Positions 42,787-51,219 are shown, counted from the first letter of the stretch. The stretch: DNA of 64,000 bases from Exiguobacterium aurantiacum (GCF_024362205.1 NZ_CP101462.1:1454501-1518500), one strand, 5' to 3'. Program-made: numbers and translations. The notes: generated by a model from the letters alone, not told the origin.

Positions 42787-43682
42787 TCAGCCAGGTACGG
42801 CTACAGCAACGATATATCGCCATCAAAGAATTATACGAAGAGGAGGCCATCTCGGTCGTCCTCCTCTGTCGAGTCGCCGGCATCTCACGGGCGGCCTATT
42901 ACAAATGGTTGAACCGCACCATACCGGTGCGTCAAGAAGAGAACGAGAAGCTTCTGGAGGACATTCGTCTACTCTATGACCAGGCGAACGGCACATACGG
43001 GTACCGTCGGATCACGATGACAATCAATCGGCTGCGCCGGCAACAGAGCCTGTCCCCATTCAATGAAAAGCGAATCTATCGCTTGATGCATAGCCATGGG
43101 ATCCAATCGGTCATCCGCCGGAAGCGGAAGAGACATAAGAAGTCAACGCCGCAACATGTGGCCGAAAACCTGATGAACCGAGAATTCAGTGCGTCCCGCC
43201 CGGACGAGAAATGGTGCACCGACGTCACCGAGTTCAAGTATGGGACCGGGAAGAAGGCGTATCTGAGCGCGATCATCGACCTGTATGACGGCTCGATCGT
43301 CGCCTACCGCATCGGAAGGTCCAACAACAACGGGCTCGTCTTCCAGACGATGATGCCAGCCATCGCGGGGCTCCGTACAGGAGCACGTCCGATGATCCAT
43401 AGCGACCGAGGGTTCCAATATACCTCAAGAGGGTTCAAACGGATGGTAGAAGACGCGGGAATGACCCGCAGCATGTCCCGGGTCGGGCGTTGCATCGACA
43501 ACGCCCCGATCGAGAGCTTTTGGGGCACCTTGAAAGTGGAGATGTACTACTTGCGTGAGTTCCAGGCCTATAGCGAACTCACGAGGGCCATCGAGACCTA
43601 CATATCGTTCTACAACCACGATCGTTTCCAGAAACGACTAAACGGCTTGAGCCCTGTCGAATACAGGTCTCAAGCCGCCTAG
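42783..43682 (+). CDS. IS3-family OrfB (DDE integrase)
   Basis: 299-residue integrase-core protein. DDE residues lie in WCTDVTEFKY, HSDRGFQYTS and APIESFWGTLKVE; the N-terminal HTH_21 region (LYDQANGTYGYRRITMTINRL) and C-terminal FYNHDRFQKRLNGLSPVEYR are typical. GTG start 42783 overlaps OrfA by 4 bases. Usually made as an OrfAB fusion by -1 frameshifting. Confidence 0.93.
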   Translation: MISQVRLQQRYIAIKELYEEEAISVVLLCRVAGISRAAYYKWLNRTIPVRQEENEKLLEDIRLLYDQANGTYGYRRITMTINRLRRQQSLSPFNEKRIYRLMHSHGIQSVIRRKRKRHKKSTPQHVAENLMNREFSASRPDEKWCTDVTEFKYGTGKKAYLSAIIDLYDGSIVAYRIGRSNNNGLVFQTMMPAIAGLRTGARPMIHSDRGFQYTSRGFKRMVEDAGMTRSMSRVGRCIDNAPIESFWGTLKVEMYYLREFQAYSELTRAIETYISFYNHDRFQKRLNGLSPVEYRSQAA

Positions 43683-43728
43683 GCTGGTTTTCATTATTTG
43701 TCCTGTCTACTTGACAGGGAGCACTTCA

Positions 43729-43731
43729 TTA
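43729..43731 (+). repeat. Target-site duplication (TTA), right copy
   Basis: Matches 42040-42042; together they define the insertion point in the terminator loop. Confidence 0.7.
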
Positions 43732-43739
43732 TCGCGATC

Positions 43740-43753
43740 GGTTCAGGTGTTTT
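43740..43753 (+). terminator. Right arm of the split terminator
   Basis: GGTTCAGGTGTTTT, the perfect partner of 42024-42037. Before insertion the 14-bp stem would have ended both the 379-aa gene and, on the other strand, the recombinase gene. Confidence 0.85.
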
Positions 43754-43758
43754 ATAGT

Positions 43759-43785
43759 GGTTTACATAATAAGTTATCGTAAACC
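43759..43785. other. 27-bp dif-like site 1, overlapping the recombinase stop codon
   Basis: Reads GGTTTACATAA, a short centre, then TTATCGTAAACC: an imperfect palindrome with recombinase-arm character. On the minus strand it contains TTATGTAAAC, the right half of Bacillus subtilis dif. It includes the last codons and stop of the recombinase gene (43774-43785). It is a direct repeat of 46064-46090 with 24 of 27 bases identical. Confidence 0.7.
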
Positions 43786-44784
43786 TATCATGGCCTGTTT
43801 TTTCTTCTCATCGCCGATATGGGCATACACTTGTGTCGTCGCCACCGATTCGTGCCCGAGCAACTGTTGAATCGTCAACACGTCGATGCCGCTCATGGCG
43901 AGCCGCGAGGCGAACGTATGTCGGAGTTTATGTGGCGTGACCTGTTTATGCGTCAAGAACGGCAAATACGGTTTCAAGCGGTCGATGTGCCCCTTCAACG
44001 TGTGTTGCACCGTCCGCACCGAGATGCGCTTGCCTCGCTCCGAGTGGAACAGCGGACCTGACCCGCCACATCGATAGGCGTCGAGGAGCGGATCGAGCGG
44101 GGAGGCGATCGGGATGACCCGTTCCTTGTTACCTTTCCCGATGACCCGAATCGTCCCACTCTCGCGGTCGATATCGTTCCAATCGAGACCGACGAGTTCC
44201 GAGACGCGCATCCCGGTCAACCCGAGCAGTTGAATCATCAAAAAATCGCGGTCCCGGTTGCGCTCGTACCAGCTCGCCTCGCGGTCGGACATACCGACGT
44301 TGCTACGGACGAGCGTTGAGAAGTCGAGCCATTCCTGCTCCGTCAAATAGACCGGGTTACGTTTGGCACGCTTCGGCCGTTCGACTGCCTGGAACGGGTT
44401 ATGGGCCGTCACGCCCGTCTCGATCAAATGGTTGAACAGCGATTGCATCGACGACAATTTGCGGTTGATCACGCTCGGTGCGTTATCGAGCTCGAGGGCG
44501 AGATACGTCGCATACGCCTCGGCGCCCGCGTGGTCGAACTCGACGAACGAGTCAATCTCGACCGACGACGGGTCGACCTCGGATGCGCTGGCGGCTTCGA
44601 CCCAGCGGAAAAAGTCTAAAAAGTCGTACAGATAGCGCTGCGCGGTCTGTTCCGAATAGTGTTTGGCGGCCAGATGGTTCAGGAAACGCTGGATGAAGCT
44701 CGGCATGCGCTCGTAGCCGCTCAAGTTAAAGCGTTTCGTCGTGACCTTGGCCGGTGATTGTCCGAGTTGGCGAAAAATACTCAA
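43774..44784 (-). CDS. Tyrosine recombinase, XerS-like
   Basis: Site-specific DNA recombinase of 336 residues. The N-terminal SAM-like core-binding domain spans about 28-135; the catalytic domain has all expected residues: Arg193 (GMRVSELV), a beta-hairpin Lys near 217 (GKGNKER), His285 and Arg288 (HKLRHTFASR), His311 (LLGHESV) and nucleophile Tyr320 (TQVYAHI). The insert before the first Arg, SWYERNRDRDFLMI, recalls streptococcal XerS, a single recombinase that acts without a partner. TTG start, with AAGGAG 7 bases upstream. It follows the diguanylate cyclase gene by 15 bases. Site 1 overlaps its stop codon. Confidence 0.88.
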   Translation of the reverse strand: MSIFRQLGQSPAKVTTKRFNLSGYERMPSFIQRFLNHLAAKHYSEQTAQRYLYDFLDFFRWVEAASASEVDPSSVEIDSFVEFDHAGAEAYATYLALELDNAPSVINRKLSSMQSLFNHLIETGVTAHNPFQAVERPKRAKRNPVYLTEQEWLDFSTLVRSNVGMSDREASWYERNRDRDFLMIQLLGLTGMRVSELVGLDWNDIDRESGTIRVIGKGNKERVIPIASPLDPLLDAYRCGGSGPLFHSERGKRISVRTVQHTLKGHIDRLKPYLPFLTHKQVTPHKLRHTFASRLAMSGIDVLTIQQLLGHESVATTQVYAHIGDEKKKQAMIGLR

Positions 44785-44799
44785 AAGATCTCTCCTTGC

Positions 44800-45855
44800 T
44801 TACTGATGGATTGACGCGACGATCCGGTCCTTGCCTTCCTGTTTGCCGGCCCGGAGCCGGTCGTCCGCCTCTTTGACGAGCGTGTCGACGGCCTCGAATC
44901 CGGTCCGTGTCATGACACCGAACGTCATCGTGACGCTGAGCCGACGGCCGTCATAAATCGTCTCGAGTGCTTTAATGCGTTGCCGCAAGCGGTCAACCGT
45001 CTCCGTGGCCTCGGCTGCGGACTGGTCCGTCAAGAAGATGAGGAACTCCTCGCCGCCCCAACGGATGGTAATCCCGTCGGTTCGGGCAAGCGCGGAAGCG
45101 ACTTGTTTGAGCACGAGGTCGCCGCAATCGTGGCCGTGTTGCTCGTTGAACGCCTTGAAGTGGTCGATGTCCCCTAGGGCGACGGCATATGGCCGTCCTT
45201 TGATGACAGCCTCGCGAATCTCGTCTTCGACCAACCGGTAACCGGTCGTCCGATTATACAAACCGGTCAGTCCATCTCGTGATGCGAGCGTGTGCAACCG
45301 TTCGTTCGTCCGCTCGAGCTCGGACGTCACCTCAACGACGGACCCTTCGAAGACGAATGACAGCCCGGCGATCAAGGCGATTGTCGACAAGAGACAAAAG
45401 AGGCCCAATATTTGCTCGAAGGACGGTGTGAGCGGTTGCGTCCCTGTCGTCACATTCATATATAGAAAACCGTAGATGGTCATGGCGAGTATCGTCGAGG
45501 CTACCCGGATGGACCGACTGACGTTCGGCATGAAGAACACGCCATAGGCGACCATGATGATGAAGTAGTGAACGTTCGCACCCCAACCGAGCACGACCGT
45601 CGAGATGATGGCGTTATAGACGACCTCGATGAACAGACCGACGAAGAACGCCCGATAATATCGTTTATGTACAAAATAAAAGGATAGCGTGTAATACAGA
45701 ATGCTGAGTAAATTCGACCAGGCGAGTACCGTGACGCCGAGTTGCCAAAACGTGATCAAGAACACGACGTGGATGAGCCAAGCGAGCGCGTTCCCATAAA
45801 AAGTGATGCGATAATTATATAGTGTACCGCGACGTTCCTCATAGGCAGTTCCCAC
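44800..45855 (-). CDS. Membrane-bound GGDEF diguanylate cyclase
   Basis: Makes cyclic di-GMP from two GTP. Residues about 15-180 contain five or six membrane helices; a short linker coiled coil leads to a GGDEF domain at about 190-345 with the active-site motif RWGGEEF and the upstream DGLTGLYNRTTGYRL. The I-site RxxD is not found at the normal position (ARTDG precedes), so feedback by product may be lost. GTG 45855 has AGGAGG 7 bases upstream. Same operon as the recombinase, an unusual pairing. Confidence 0.88.
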   Translation of the reverse strand: MGTAYEERRGTLYNYRITFYGNALAWLIHVVFLITFWQLGVTVLAWSNLLSILYYTLSFYFVHKRYYRAFFVGLFIEVVYNAIISTVVLGWGANVHYFIIMVAYGVFFMPNVSRSIRVASTILAMTIYGFLYMNVTTGTQPLTPSFEQILGLFCLLSTIALIAGLSFVFEGSVVEVTSELERTNERLHTLASRDGLTGLYNRTTGYRLVEDEIREAVIKGRPYAVALGDIDHFKAFNEQHGHDCGDLVLKQVASALARTDGITIRWGGEEFLIFLTDQSAAEATETVDRLRQRIKALETIYDGRRLSVTMTFGVMTRTGFEAVDTLVKEADDRLRAGKQEGKDRIVASIHQ

Positions 45856-45963
45856 GCGAACACCTCCTGAACCTTAGTATACCGAACTGACGTCGATTTG
45901 CCCATGGGCGTTCGAGAATCGAGTCAATCCCATTCTCAAAAACGTCGTGAATACGTCGTTATG

Positions 45964-45991
45964 ATTGCGTGAAATAGATATTTCACGCAAT
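45964..45991. promoter_or_regulatory. Perfect 13-bp inverted repeat
   Basis: ATTGCGTGAAATA-GA-TATTTCACGCAAT, perfectly symmetrical. It is 109 bases upstream of the diguanylate cyclase start. No T-tract follows on either strand, so it is unlikely to be a terminator. A dimeric regulator operator is the best guess. Confidence 0.55.
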
Positions 45992-46063
45992 GTTCGCTCA
46001 CGCGGCATTTTCATCCGAGACACACATCGACCTGCCAACCGGAGGAAAAACGTAATATAATAC

Positions 46064-46090
46064 GGTTTACATAATTAGTTATGGTGAACC
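46064..46090. other. 27-bp dif-like site 2
   Basis: Reads GGTTTACATAA, centre, TTATGGTGAACC; differs from site 1 at 3 of 27 positions and has the same orientation. Minus-strand TTATGTAAAC half matches the Bacillus subtilis dif half-site. The distance between the two sites is 2,305 bases. Confidence 0.7.
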
Positions 46091-46208
46091 AATTGATTTG
46101 TTTTAAAAATTCGAAAGAGTTACAGTTGTATGATAAAAGAAAATAAAGCTTGAAACGGTGATTCATGTAAAGGTACACTGAGAACGTAAACAAAAGGGGG
46201 ATTTCAGG

Positions 46209-46613
46209 ATGGACGATCAACGTTTGAAACAATGGCTCACCGAGGCGAAGACAATTGCTGTCGTCGGTGTGTCAGCGAACCCGAACAAAACCGCAAACCA
46301 AATCGCAGACTATCTGCTATTGCAAGGTTACACGGTCATCCCTGTCAATCCGACGCTCGAGACGTGGAACGGACGCAAAGCCTATCCGACGGTCGAGAGC
46401 ATCCCGGGACGCGTCGACATCGTCGACGTCTTCCGACGCAATGAGTATTTGGCCGGCGTGGCCGAAGATGCCGTCCGACATGGGGATGTCGGTCTCGTCT
46501 TCAACCAGCTCGGGCTCACCAGCCCGGACGCCGAGCGGATCGCTCGCGATGCCGGACTCGACTACATCGAAAATCGATGCATCTATGTCGAGCACGCCCG
46601 CCTTCTCGGTTAA
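46209..46613 (+). CDS. CoA-binding protein (YneT/YccU-like)
   Basis: Small Rossmann-fold CoA-binding protein of 134 residues: AKTIAVVGVSANPNKTANQIADYLLLQGYTVIPVNP (nucleotide-binding loop), then VDIVDVFRRNEYLAGVAEDAV. Function in metabolism is unknown. ATG at 46209 with GGGGGA ribosome site. In Bacillus subtilis yneT lies directly before parE, as here. Confidence 0.9.
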   Translation: MDDQRLKQWLTEAKTIAVVGVSANPNKTANQIADYLLLQGYTVIPVNPTLETWNGRKAYPTVESIPGRVDIVDVFRRNEYLAGVAEDAVRHGDVGLVFNQLGLTSPDAERIARDAGLDYIENRCIYVEHARLLG

Positions 46614-46644
46614 GACCTACCTCCTTGGTAGGTCTCCTTTTTTT
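46613..46644 (+). terminator. Terminator after the CoA-binding gene
   Basis: AGACCTACC pairs with GGTAGGTCT, followed by CCTTTTTTT. Confidence 0.9.
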
Positions 46645-46742
46645 CACGAGCCCCGCTCGCGGAGGGAGGCTTGCCAGAATCCAAAAACAGCTATACAATA
46701 GGATAGAAAAACGAACGTGTGTTCGAAATTGAGGTGACGAAG

Positions 46743-48710
46743 ATGTCAACAGACTTATTTAATTACAATGAAGACGCCATCCAGGTGCTCGAAGGACTGA
46801 CTGCCGTTCGGAAACGTCCGGGGATGTATATCGGTTCGACCGACCATCGCGGCTTACACCATCTCGTCTATGAGATCGTCGATAACGCGATCGATGAGGC
46901 GCTCGCCGGTTTCGGCGGCCAAATCGACGTGACCATCCATAAAGATGACGCCATCACGGTGCGCGACCATGGGCGCGGTATGCCGACCGGGATGCACGCC
47001 TCTGGGAAACCGACGCCAGAGGTCATCTTCACGGTCCTCCACGCCGGAGGTAAGTTCGGCCAAGGCGGCTATAAGACGTCAGGTGGACTCCACGGGGTCG
47101 GCGCCTCGGTCGTGAACGCACTCTCGAGCAAGGTGCTCGTCACGATTTATCGCGACGGCAAAGTGTTCGAGCAGACGTTTGCCGACGGCGGGATCCCGCA
47201 GACGACGCTCCTTGAGACCGGAAAGAGCCGTCAGACGGGGACGAGCGTCTACTTCAAACCGGACGCCTCGATCTTCTCAACGACGACATACAACTACGAC
47301 ACGCTCGCCGAACGGCTCCGTGAATCGGCTTTCCTTTTAAAAGGATTGACAATCACGCTGACAGACGAGCGTTCGGATAAAGAAGAGACGTTCCACTACG
47401 AGGAAGGGATCGCCGAGTTCGTCCAATATTTGAACGACGACAAGGCGACGCTTCATCCGATCGTCTACTTCGAAGGGACGGAGAACGATATCGAGCTCGA
47501 GCTCGCCTTCCAGTTCACGGACGCCTATTCCGAGAACGTCCTCTCGTTCGTCAACAACGTCCGGACTCGTGACGGCGGCACGCACGAGGTCGGCGCCAAG
47601 ACGGCGATGACCCGCATCGTGAACGAGTACGCCCGTAAGAACGGATTGTTGAAAGAAAAAGACAAGAACCTTGACGGCGGTGACGTCCGCGAAGGCTTGA
47701 CGCTCATCGTCTCGGTAAGGATCCCGGAAGAGTTCCTCCAATTCGAGGGGCAGACGAAATCGAAACTCGGTTCGCCTGAGGCCCGCACGAGTGCTGATGG
47801 CGTCATGGCCAAACAACTGACGATCTTCCTCGAGGAGAACCCGCAGATGGCGACGATGCTCATCAAGAAGGCGATCCGTGCCGCCCAAGCCCGCGAAGCC
47901 GCCCGGAAAGCCCGGGAAGAAGCGCGTAACGGCAAGAAGAAGAAACGTTCGAGCATCTTGAACGGGAAACTGACGCCGGCGACGTCGAAGAACGCCGCCA
48001 AGAACGAACTGTTCCTCGTCGAGGGTGACTCGGCCGGCGGTTCGGCCAAACAGGGCCGCGACCGGACATTCCAGGCCATCCTGCCGCTGCGCGGGAAGGT
48101 CATCAACTCGGAGAAGTCGAAACTCCAGGACATCATGAAGAACGAGGAAATCAACACGATCATCCACGCGATCGGGGCCGGGGTCGGCCACGACTTCGAC
48201 CTTGAGGACTGCAATTTCGACAAAATCATCATCATGACCGATGCCGATACGGACGGGGCCCACATCCAAGTGCTCCTGTTGACGTTCTTCTTCCGTTATA
48301 TGCGCCCGCTCGTCGAGGCCGGCAAAGTGTTCGTCGCCTTGCCGCCGCTCTATCGCATCTCGAAAGGGAAAGGCAAGTCGGAACAGTTCGAGTACGCCTG
48401 GGACGAAGAGGCGCTCGAGAAGCTCGTCAAAGTGTATAAGAAGGGCTATATCCTCCAGCGCTACAAAGGTCTCGGTGAGATGAACGCCGACCAGCTATGG
48501 GAGACGACGATGAACCCGGACACACGGACGCTCATCCGTGTCACGGTCGATGACGCTGCCGTCGCCGACAAGCGTGTCTCGGTGCTCATGGGAGACAATG
48601 TCGCCCATCGCCGCGAGTGGATCGAGGAGAACGTCGCCTTCGGCCTCCAGGAAGATGATTCGATCATCTCCAATGAACACGTGACTAAAGCGATTGAGGA
48701 AGTGATGTAA
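46743..48710 (+). CDS. parE: DNA topoisomerase IV subunit B
   Basis: ATPase subunit of topoisomerase IV, which decatenates daughter chromosomes. 655 residues: GHKL ATPase domain (EIVDNAIDEALAGF near 44-57, GRGMPTG, GLHGVGASVVNALS), the transducer domain, and the TOPRIM domain with EGDSAGGSAKQGRDR near 420-434 and DADTDGAHI near 500. Its length and the absence of a GyrB insert favour ParE. The ATG 46743 follows GAGGTGACGA; the frame open to 46719 has no better site. Stop is 2 bases before parC. Confidence 0.96.
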   Translation: MSTDLFNYNEDAIQVLEGLTAVRKRPGMYIGSTDHRGLHHLVYEIVDNAIDEALAGFGGQIDVTIHKDDAITVRDHGRGMPTGMHASGKPTPEVIFTVLHAGGKFGQGGYKTSGGLHGVGASVVNALSSKVLVTIYRDGKVFEQTFADGGIPQTTLLETGKSRQTGTSVYFKPDASIFSTTTYNYDTLAERLRESAFLLKGLTITLTDERSDKEETFHYEEGIAEFVQYLNDDKATLHPIVYFEGTENDIELELAFQFTDAYSENVLSFVNNVRTRDGGTHEVGAKTAMTRIVNEYARKNGLLKEKDKNLDGGDVREGLTLIVSVRIPEEFLQFEGQTKSKLGSPEARTSADGVMAKQLTIFLEENPQMATMLIKKAIRAAQAREAARKAREEARNGKKKKRSSILNGKLTPATSKNAAKNELFLVEGDSAGGSAKQGRDRTFQAILPLRGKVINSEKSKLQDIMKNEEINTIIHAIGAGVGHDFDLEDCNFDKIIIMTDADTDGAHIQVLLLTFFFRYMRPLVEAGKVFVALPPLYRISKGKGKSEQFEYAWDEEALEKLVKVYKKGYILQRYKGLGEMNADQLWETTMNPDTRTLIRVTVDDAAVADKRVSVLMGDNVAHRREWIEENVAFGLQEDDSIISNEHVTKAIEEVM

Positions 48711-48712
48711 CG

Positions 48713-51118
48713 ATGTCGACGATTCAACACATTTTAAACTTGTCGCTCGAACAGGTCGTCGGTGACCGCTTCGGGCGTTACTCGAAATATATCATCCAGG
48801 ACCGGGCCCTCCCGGACGCGCGCGACGGGCTCAAACCCGTTCAGCGCCGCATCCTGTATGCGATGCACCACGAAGGCAACACGAACGAGAAACCGTACCG
48901 CAAATCGGCCAAGACGGTCGGGAACGTCATCGGTAACTATCACCCGCACGGTGACATTTCCGTCTATGAGGCGATGGTACGCCTATCGCAGGACTGGAAG
49001 TTGCGTTATCCGCTTATCGACATGCACGGGAACAACGGCTCGATGGACGGCGACTCGGCCGCCGCGATGCGGTATACCGAGGCCCGTCTGTCGAAGATTG
49101 CCGGCGTCATGCTGACGTCGATCTCGAAGAACACGGTCGACTATACGCCGAACTTCGACGATTCGACCGAAGAGCCGCTCGTCTTGCCGTCACTCCTCCC
49201 GAACTTGCTCATGAACGGGACGACGGGGATCTCCGCCGGTTATGCGACCGAGATTCCGCCGCATAACTTGACCGAGGTGCTCAATCTCGCCATCGCCCGC
49301 CTGAAAGGTGAGGTCGAGACGACAAATGACGCCTTCCGTTATATGCAAGGGCCTGACTTCCCGTCTGGCGGGATCGTCATGGGCAAAGACGGCATCTTGA
49401 AGGCGTTCGAGACCGGAAAAGGCAAGGTCATCATCCGTGCCAAATCGGTCATCGAGCCGCTCAAGGGCGGTCGTGAACAGATCACGATCACCGAGCTCCC
49501 GTATGAGGTGAACAAGGCGAACCTCGTCAAGAAGATGGAAGAGCTCCGTCTCGACCGCAAAGTCGAAGGCGTCGCCGAAGTCCGTGACGAGACCGACCGG
49601 ACCGGTGTCCGTGTCGTTATCGAGTTGAAGAAGGAAGCCGATGCGGAAGGTGTGCTCCACTTCTTCTTGAAGCATACCGACCTGCAGCTCGCCTATAACT
49701 ACAACATGGTCGCCATCGTCAACCGGACACCGAAACAGATGGGTCTCTTGTCGATTATCGACGCGTATTTGAAACACGTCGAAGAAGTCGTCACTCGACG
49801 CACGACGTTTGAGCTCGACCAGGCGAAGAAACGCGCCGAGATTGTCGATGCGCTCGAACAGGCTATCTCGGTCCTTGACGAGACACTCGAACTCATCCGT
49901 TCGGCGAAAGACAAATCTGAGGCGAAGCAGAAGCTAATGGAGCGGTTCTCGTTCTCGGACCGTCAAGCCGAAGCGGTCGTCATGCTCCAATTGTATCGTT
50001 TGACGAACACGGATATCGTCGAGCTCCAGAAAGAGGCGAAGGCGCTCCAAAAAGAAATTGCCCGCCTTGCCAACATCTTGAACGTCGATGCGACGAAACG
50101 GAAGCTCATCTCGAAAGAGTTGACCGCGCTCCGTGACGAGTTCGGCGACGCACGGCGCTCGGTCATCGAGTCCGAGGTCGAAGAGTTGAAACTGAAGACC
50201 GAGGTCATGATCGCCGTCGAGGAGACGATGGTGTTCGTCAGCCGCGATGGCTACGTCAAACGTTCGTCGATGCGCTCATATGGCGCCTCGAGCGACGAGA
50301 TGCCGGAGATGAAGCAGAAAGACCGTCCCGTCCTCGTCACCCAGGCGATGACGACGGACCATCTGCTCGTCTGGACGAACAAGGGTAGTTACTTGCTCAT
50401 CCCGGTCCATCAGATCCCGGAGTCGAAATGGAAGGACGCCGGACAGCATGTCGCCAACCTCGTTCCGATCGAAGGCGAACAAGTCGTCTCGGCCGATGTC
50501 GTCTCGACGTTCGACACCGACGCGCACTGTCTGTTCGTCACGCGTGAAGGGATGGTCAAACGGACCCCGCTCCGTGACTATGACGCCCAACGCAAGTCGA
50601 AGGCGCTCATGGCGCTCAAACTGAAAGGCGACGACGAGGTCGTCTTTGCCGGTATCAGTGACGGTCCGGGCCAACTGTTCCTCGTCTCTGAGCGTGGCTA
50701 TGGCCTCTGGTTCAAAGAAGATGACGTGCCGGTCGTCGGTCAGCGTGCCGCCGGTGTCAAAGCGATGAACTTGAAGGATGGGGACATGGTCGCCGATGCC
50801 TTCGCCTTCTTCACACCGCCGCTGTTCGTCCTCGTGACGCAGCGTGGAGCAGTCAAGAAGATGAAGCTCGAGGCTCAGTTCGACTGCACGAACCGCAACT
50901 TGCGCGGCACGATGCTCATCCGTGAGGTCAAATCGAAACCGCACCAGATTCGTCGTGTGCTCCCGGTACATGACGATGAAACGCTCCACATCATCGGGAA
51001 AGAGAAAGCGAAGACGGTCAAGACGAAGCAGTTGACGCTCTTGGACCGTTACGCCAACGGCTCATTCGTGTTTGATGAAGAGACGTTCGGAGAAATTGAG
51101 GACGTGTATCTCGATTAA
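48713..51118 (+). CDS. parC: DNA topoisomerase IV subunit A
   Basis: DNA-cutting subunit of topoisomerase IV, 801 residues. Catalytic Tyr lies in AAMRYTEARLSK near residue 120; the fluoroquinolone region reads PHGDISVYEAMVRLSQDW with the sensitive Ser and Glu (SVYE), so it is wild type there. Tower and coiled coil, then a beta-pinwheel C-terminal domain that lacks the GyrA-box QRRGGKG, supporting ParC over GyrA. ATG at 48713 overlaps the parE operon (2-base gap). Terminator at 51125-51160. Confidence 0.96.
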   Translation: MSTIQHILNLSLEQVVGDRFGRYSKYIIQDRALPDARDGLKPVQRRILYAMHHEGNTNEKPYRKSAKTVGNVIGNYHPHGDISVYEAMVRLSQDWKLRYPLIDMHGNNGSMDGDSAAAMRYTEARLSKIAGVMLTSISKNTVDYTPNFDDSTEEPLVLPSLLPNLLMNGTTGISAGYATEIPPHNLTEVLNLAIARLKGEVETTNDAFRYMQGPDFPSGGIVMGKDGILKAFETGKGKVIIRAKSVIEPLKGGREQITITELPYEVNKANLVKKMEELRLDRKVEGVAEVRDETDRTGVRVVIELKKEADAEGVLHFFLKHTDLQLAYNYNMVAIVNRTPKQMGLLSIIDAYLKHVEEVVTRRTTFELDQAKKRAEIVDALEQAISVLDETLELIRSAKDKSEAKQKLMERFSFSDRQAEAVVMLQLYRLTNTDIVELQKEAKALQKEIARLANILNVDATKRKLISKELTALRDEFGDARRSVIESEVEELKLKTEVMIAVEETMVFVSRDGYVKRSSMRSYGASSDEMPEMKQKDRPVLVTQAMTTDHLLVWTNKGSYLLIPVHQIPESKWKDAGQHVANLVPIEGEQVVSADVVSTFDTDAHCLFVTREGMVKRTPLRDYDAQRKSKALMALKLKGDDEVVFAGISDGPGQLFLVSERGYGLWFKEDDVPVVGQRAAGVKAMNLKDGDMVADAFAFFTPPLFVLVTQRGAVKKMKLEAQFDCTNRNLRGTMLIREVKSKPHQIRRVLPVHDDETLHIIGKEKAKTVKTKQLTLLDRYANGSFVFDEETFGEIEDVYLD

Positions 51119-51124
51119 CGTATT

Positions 51125-51160
51125 AACCCCTGTACAACAAGACGTTGTGCAGGGGTTTTT
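51125..51160 (+). terminator. Terminator of parE-parC
   Basis: AACCCCTGTACAAC pairs with GTTGTGCAGGGGTT, followed by TTT. Confidence 0.92.
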
Positions 51161-51219
51161 GGTTTCGATATACTAGAGGGGATAGTAAAAAGCGAATCCA
51201 TTAACGAGGAGATCATTCC

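Larger units (their letters stand above)
42043..43728 (+). mobile_element. IS3-family (IS150-type) insertion sequence
   Basis: 1,686-bp element with two overlapping reading frames. The terminal inverted repeats begin TGA and share GCTCCC and GTAGACAG blocks at the same positions: left TGATATGCTCCC (42043 on), right TGAAGTGCTCCC (read inward from 43728). It duplicated TTA and sits inside a terminator loop. No inactivating change is visible. Confidence 0.9.
45856..46208. other. Intergenic region with two palindromic sites
   Basis: A 353-base gap between the divergent diguanylate cyclase and CoA-binding genes. It holds the promoters of both, the 28-bp perfect palindrome at 45964-45991, and the dif-like site 2 at 46064-46090. 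AT-rich on the right side. No gene is seen. Confidence 0.6.

Noticed and set aside
42031-43747. Treating TGAACC/GGTTCA as the ends of the IS3-family element
   Set aside because: These bases are the inner part of the split host terminator; the better inverted repeats start at TGATATGCTCCC and TGAAGTGCTCCC and leave a 3-base duplication.
43759-43785. Site 1 as a transcription terminator of the recombinase gene
   Set aside because: It overlaps the stop codon and has no T-tract; a separate stem (now split by the IS) was the terminator. The second copy far upstream also argues against a terminator.
47337-48269. A 310-codon open frame antisense to parE
   Set aside because: parE is certain on the other strand; the antisense frame has no ribosome site, and high-GC third positions create such long shadow frames across the whole window.
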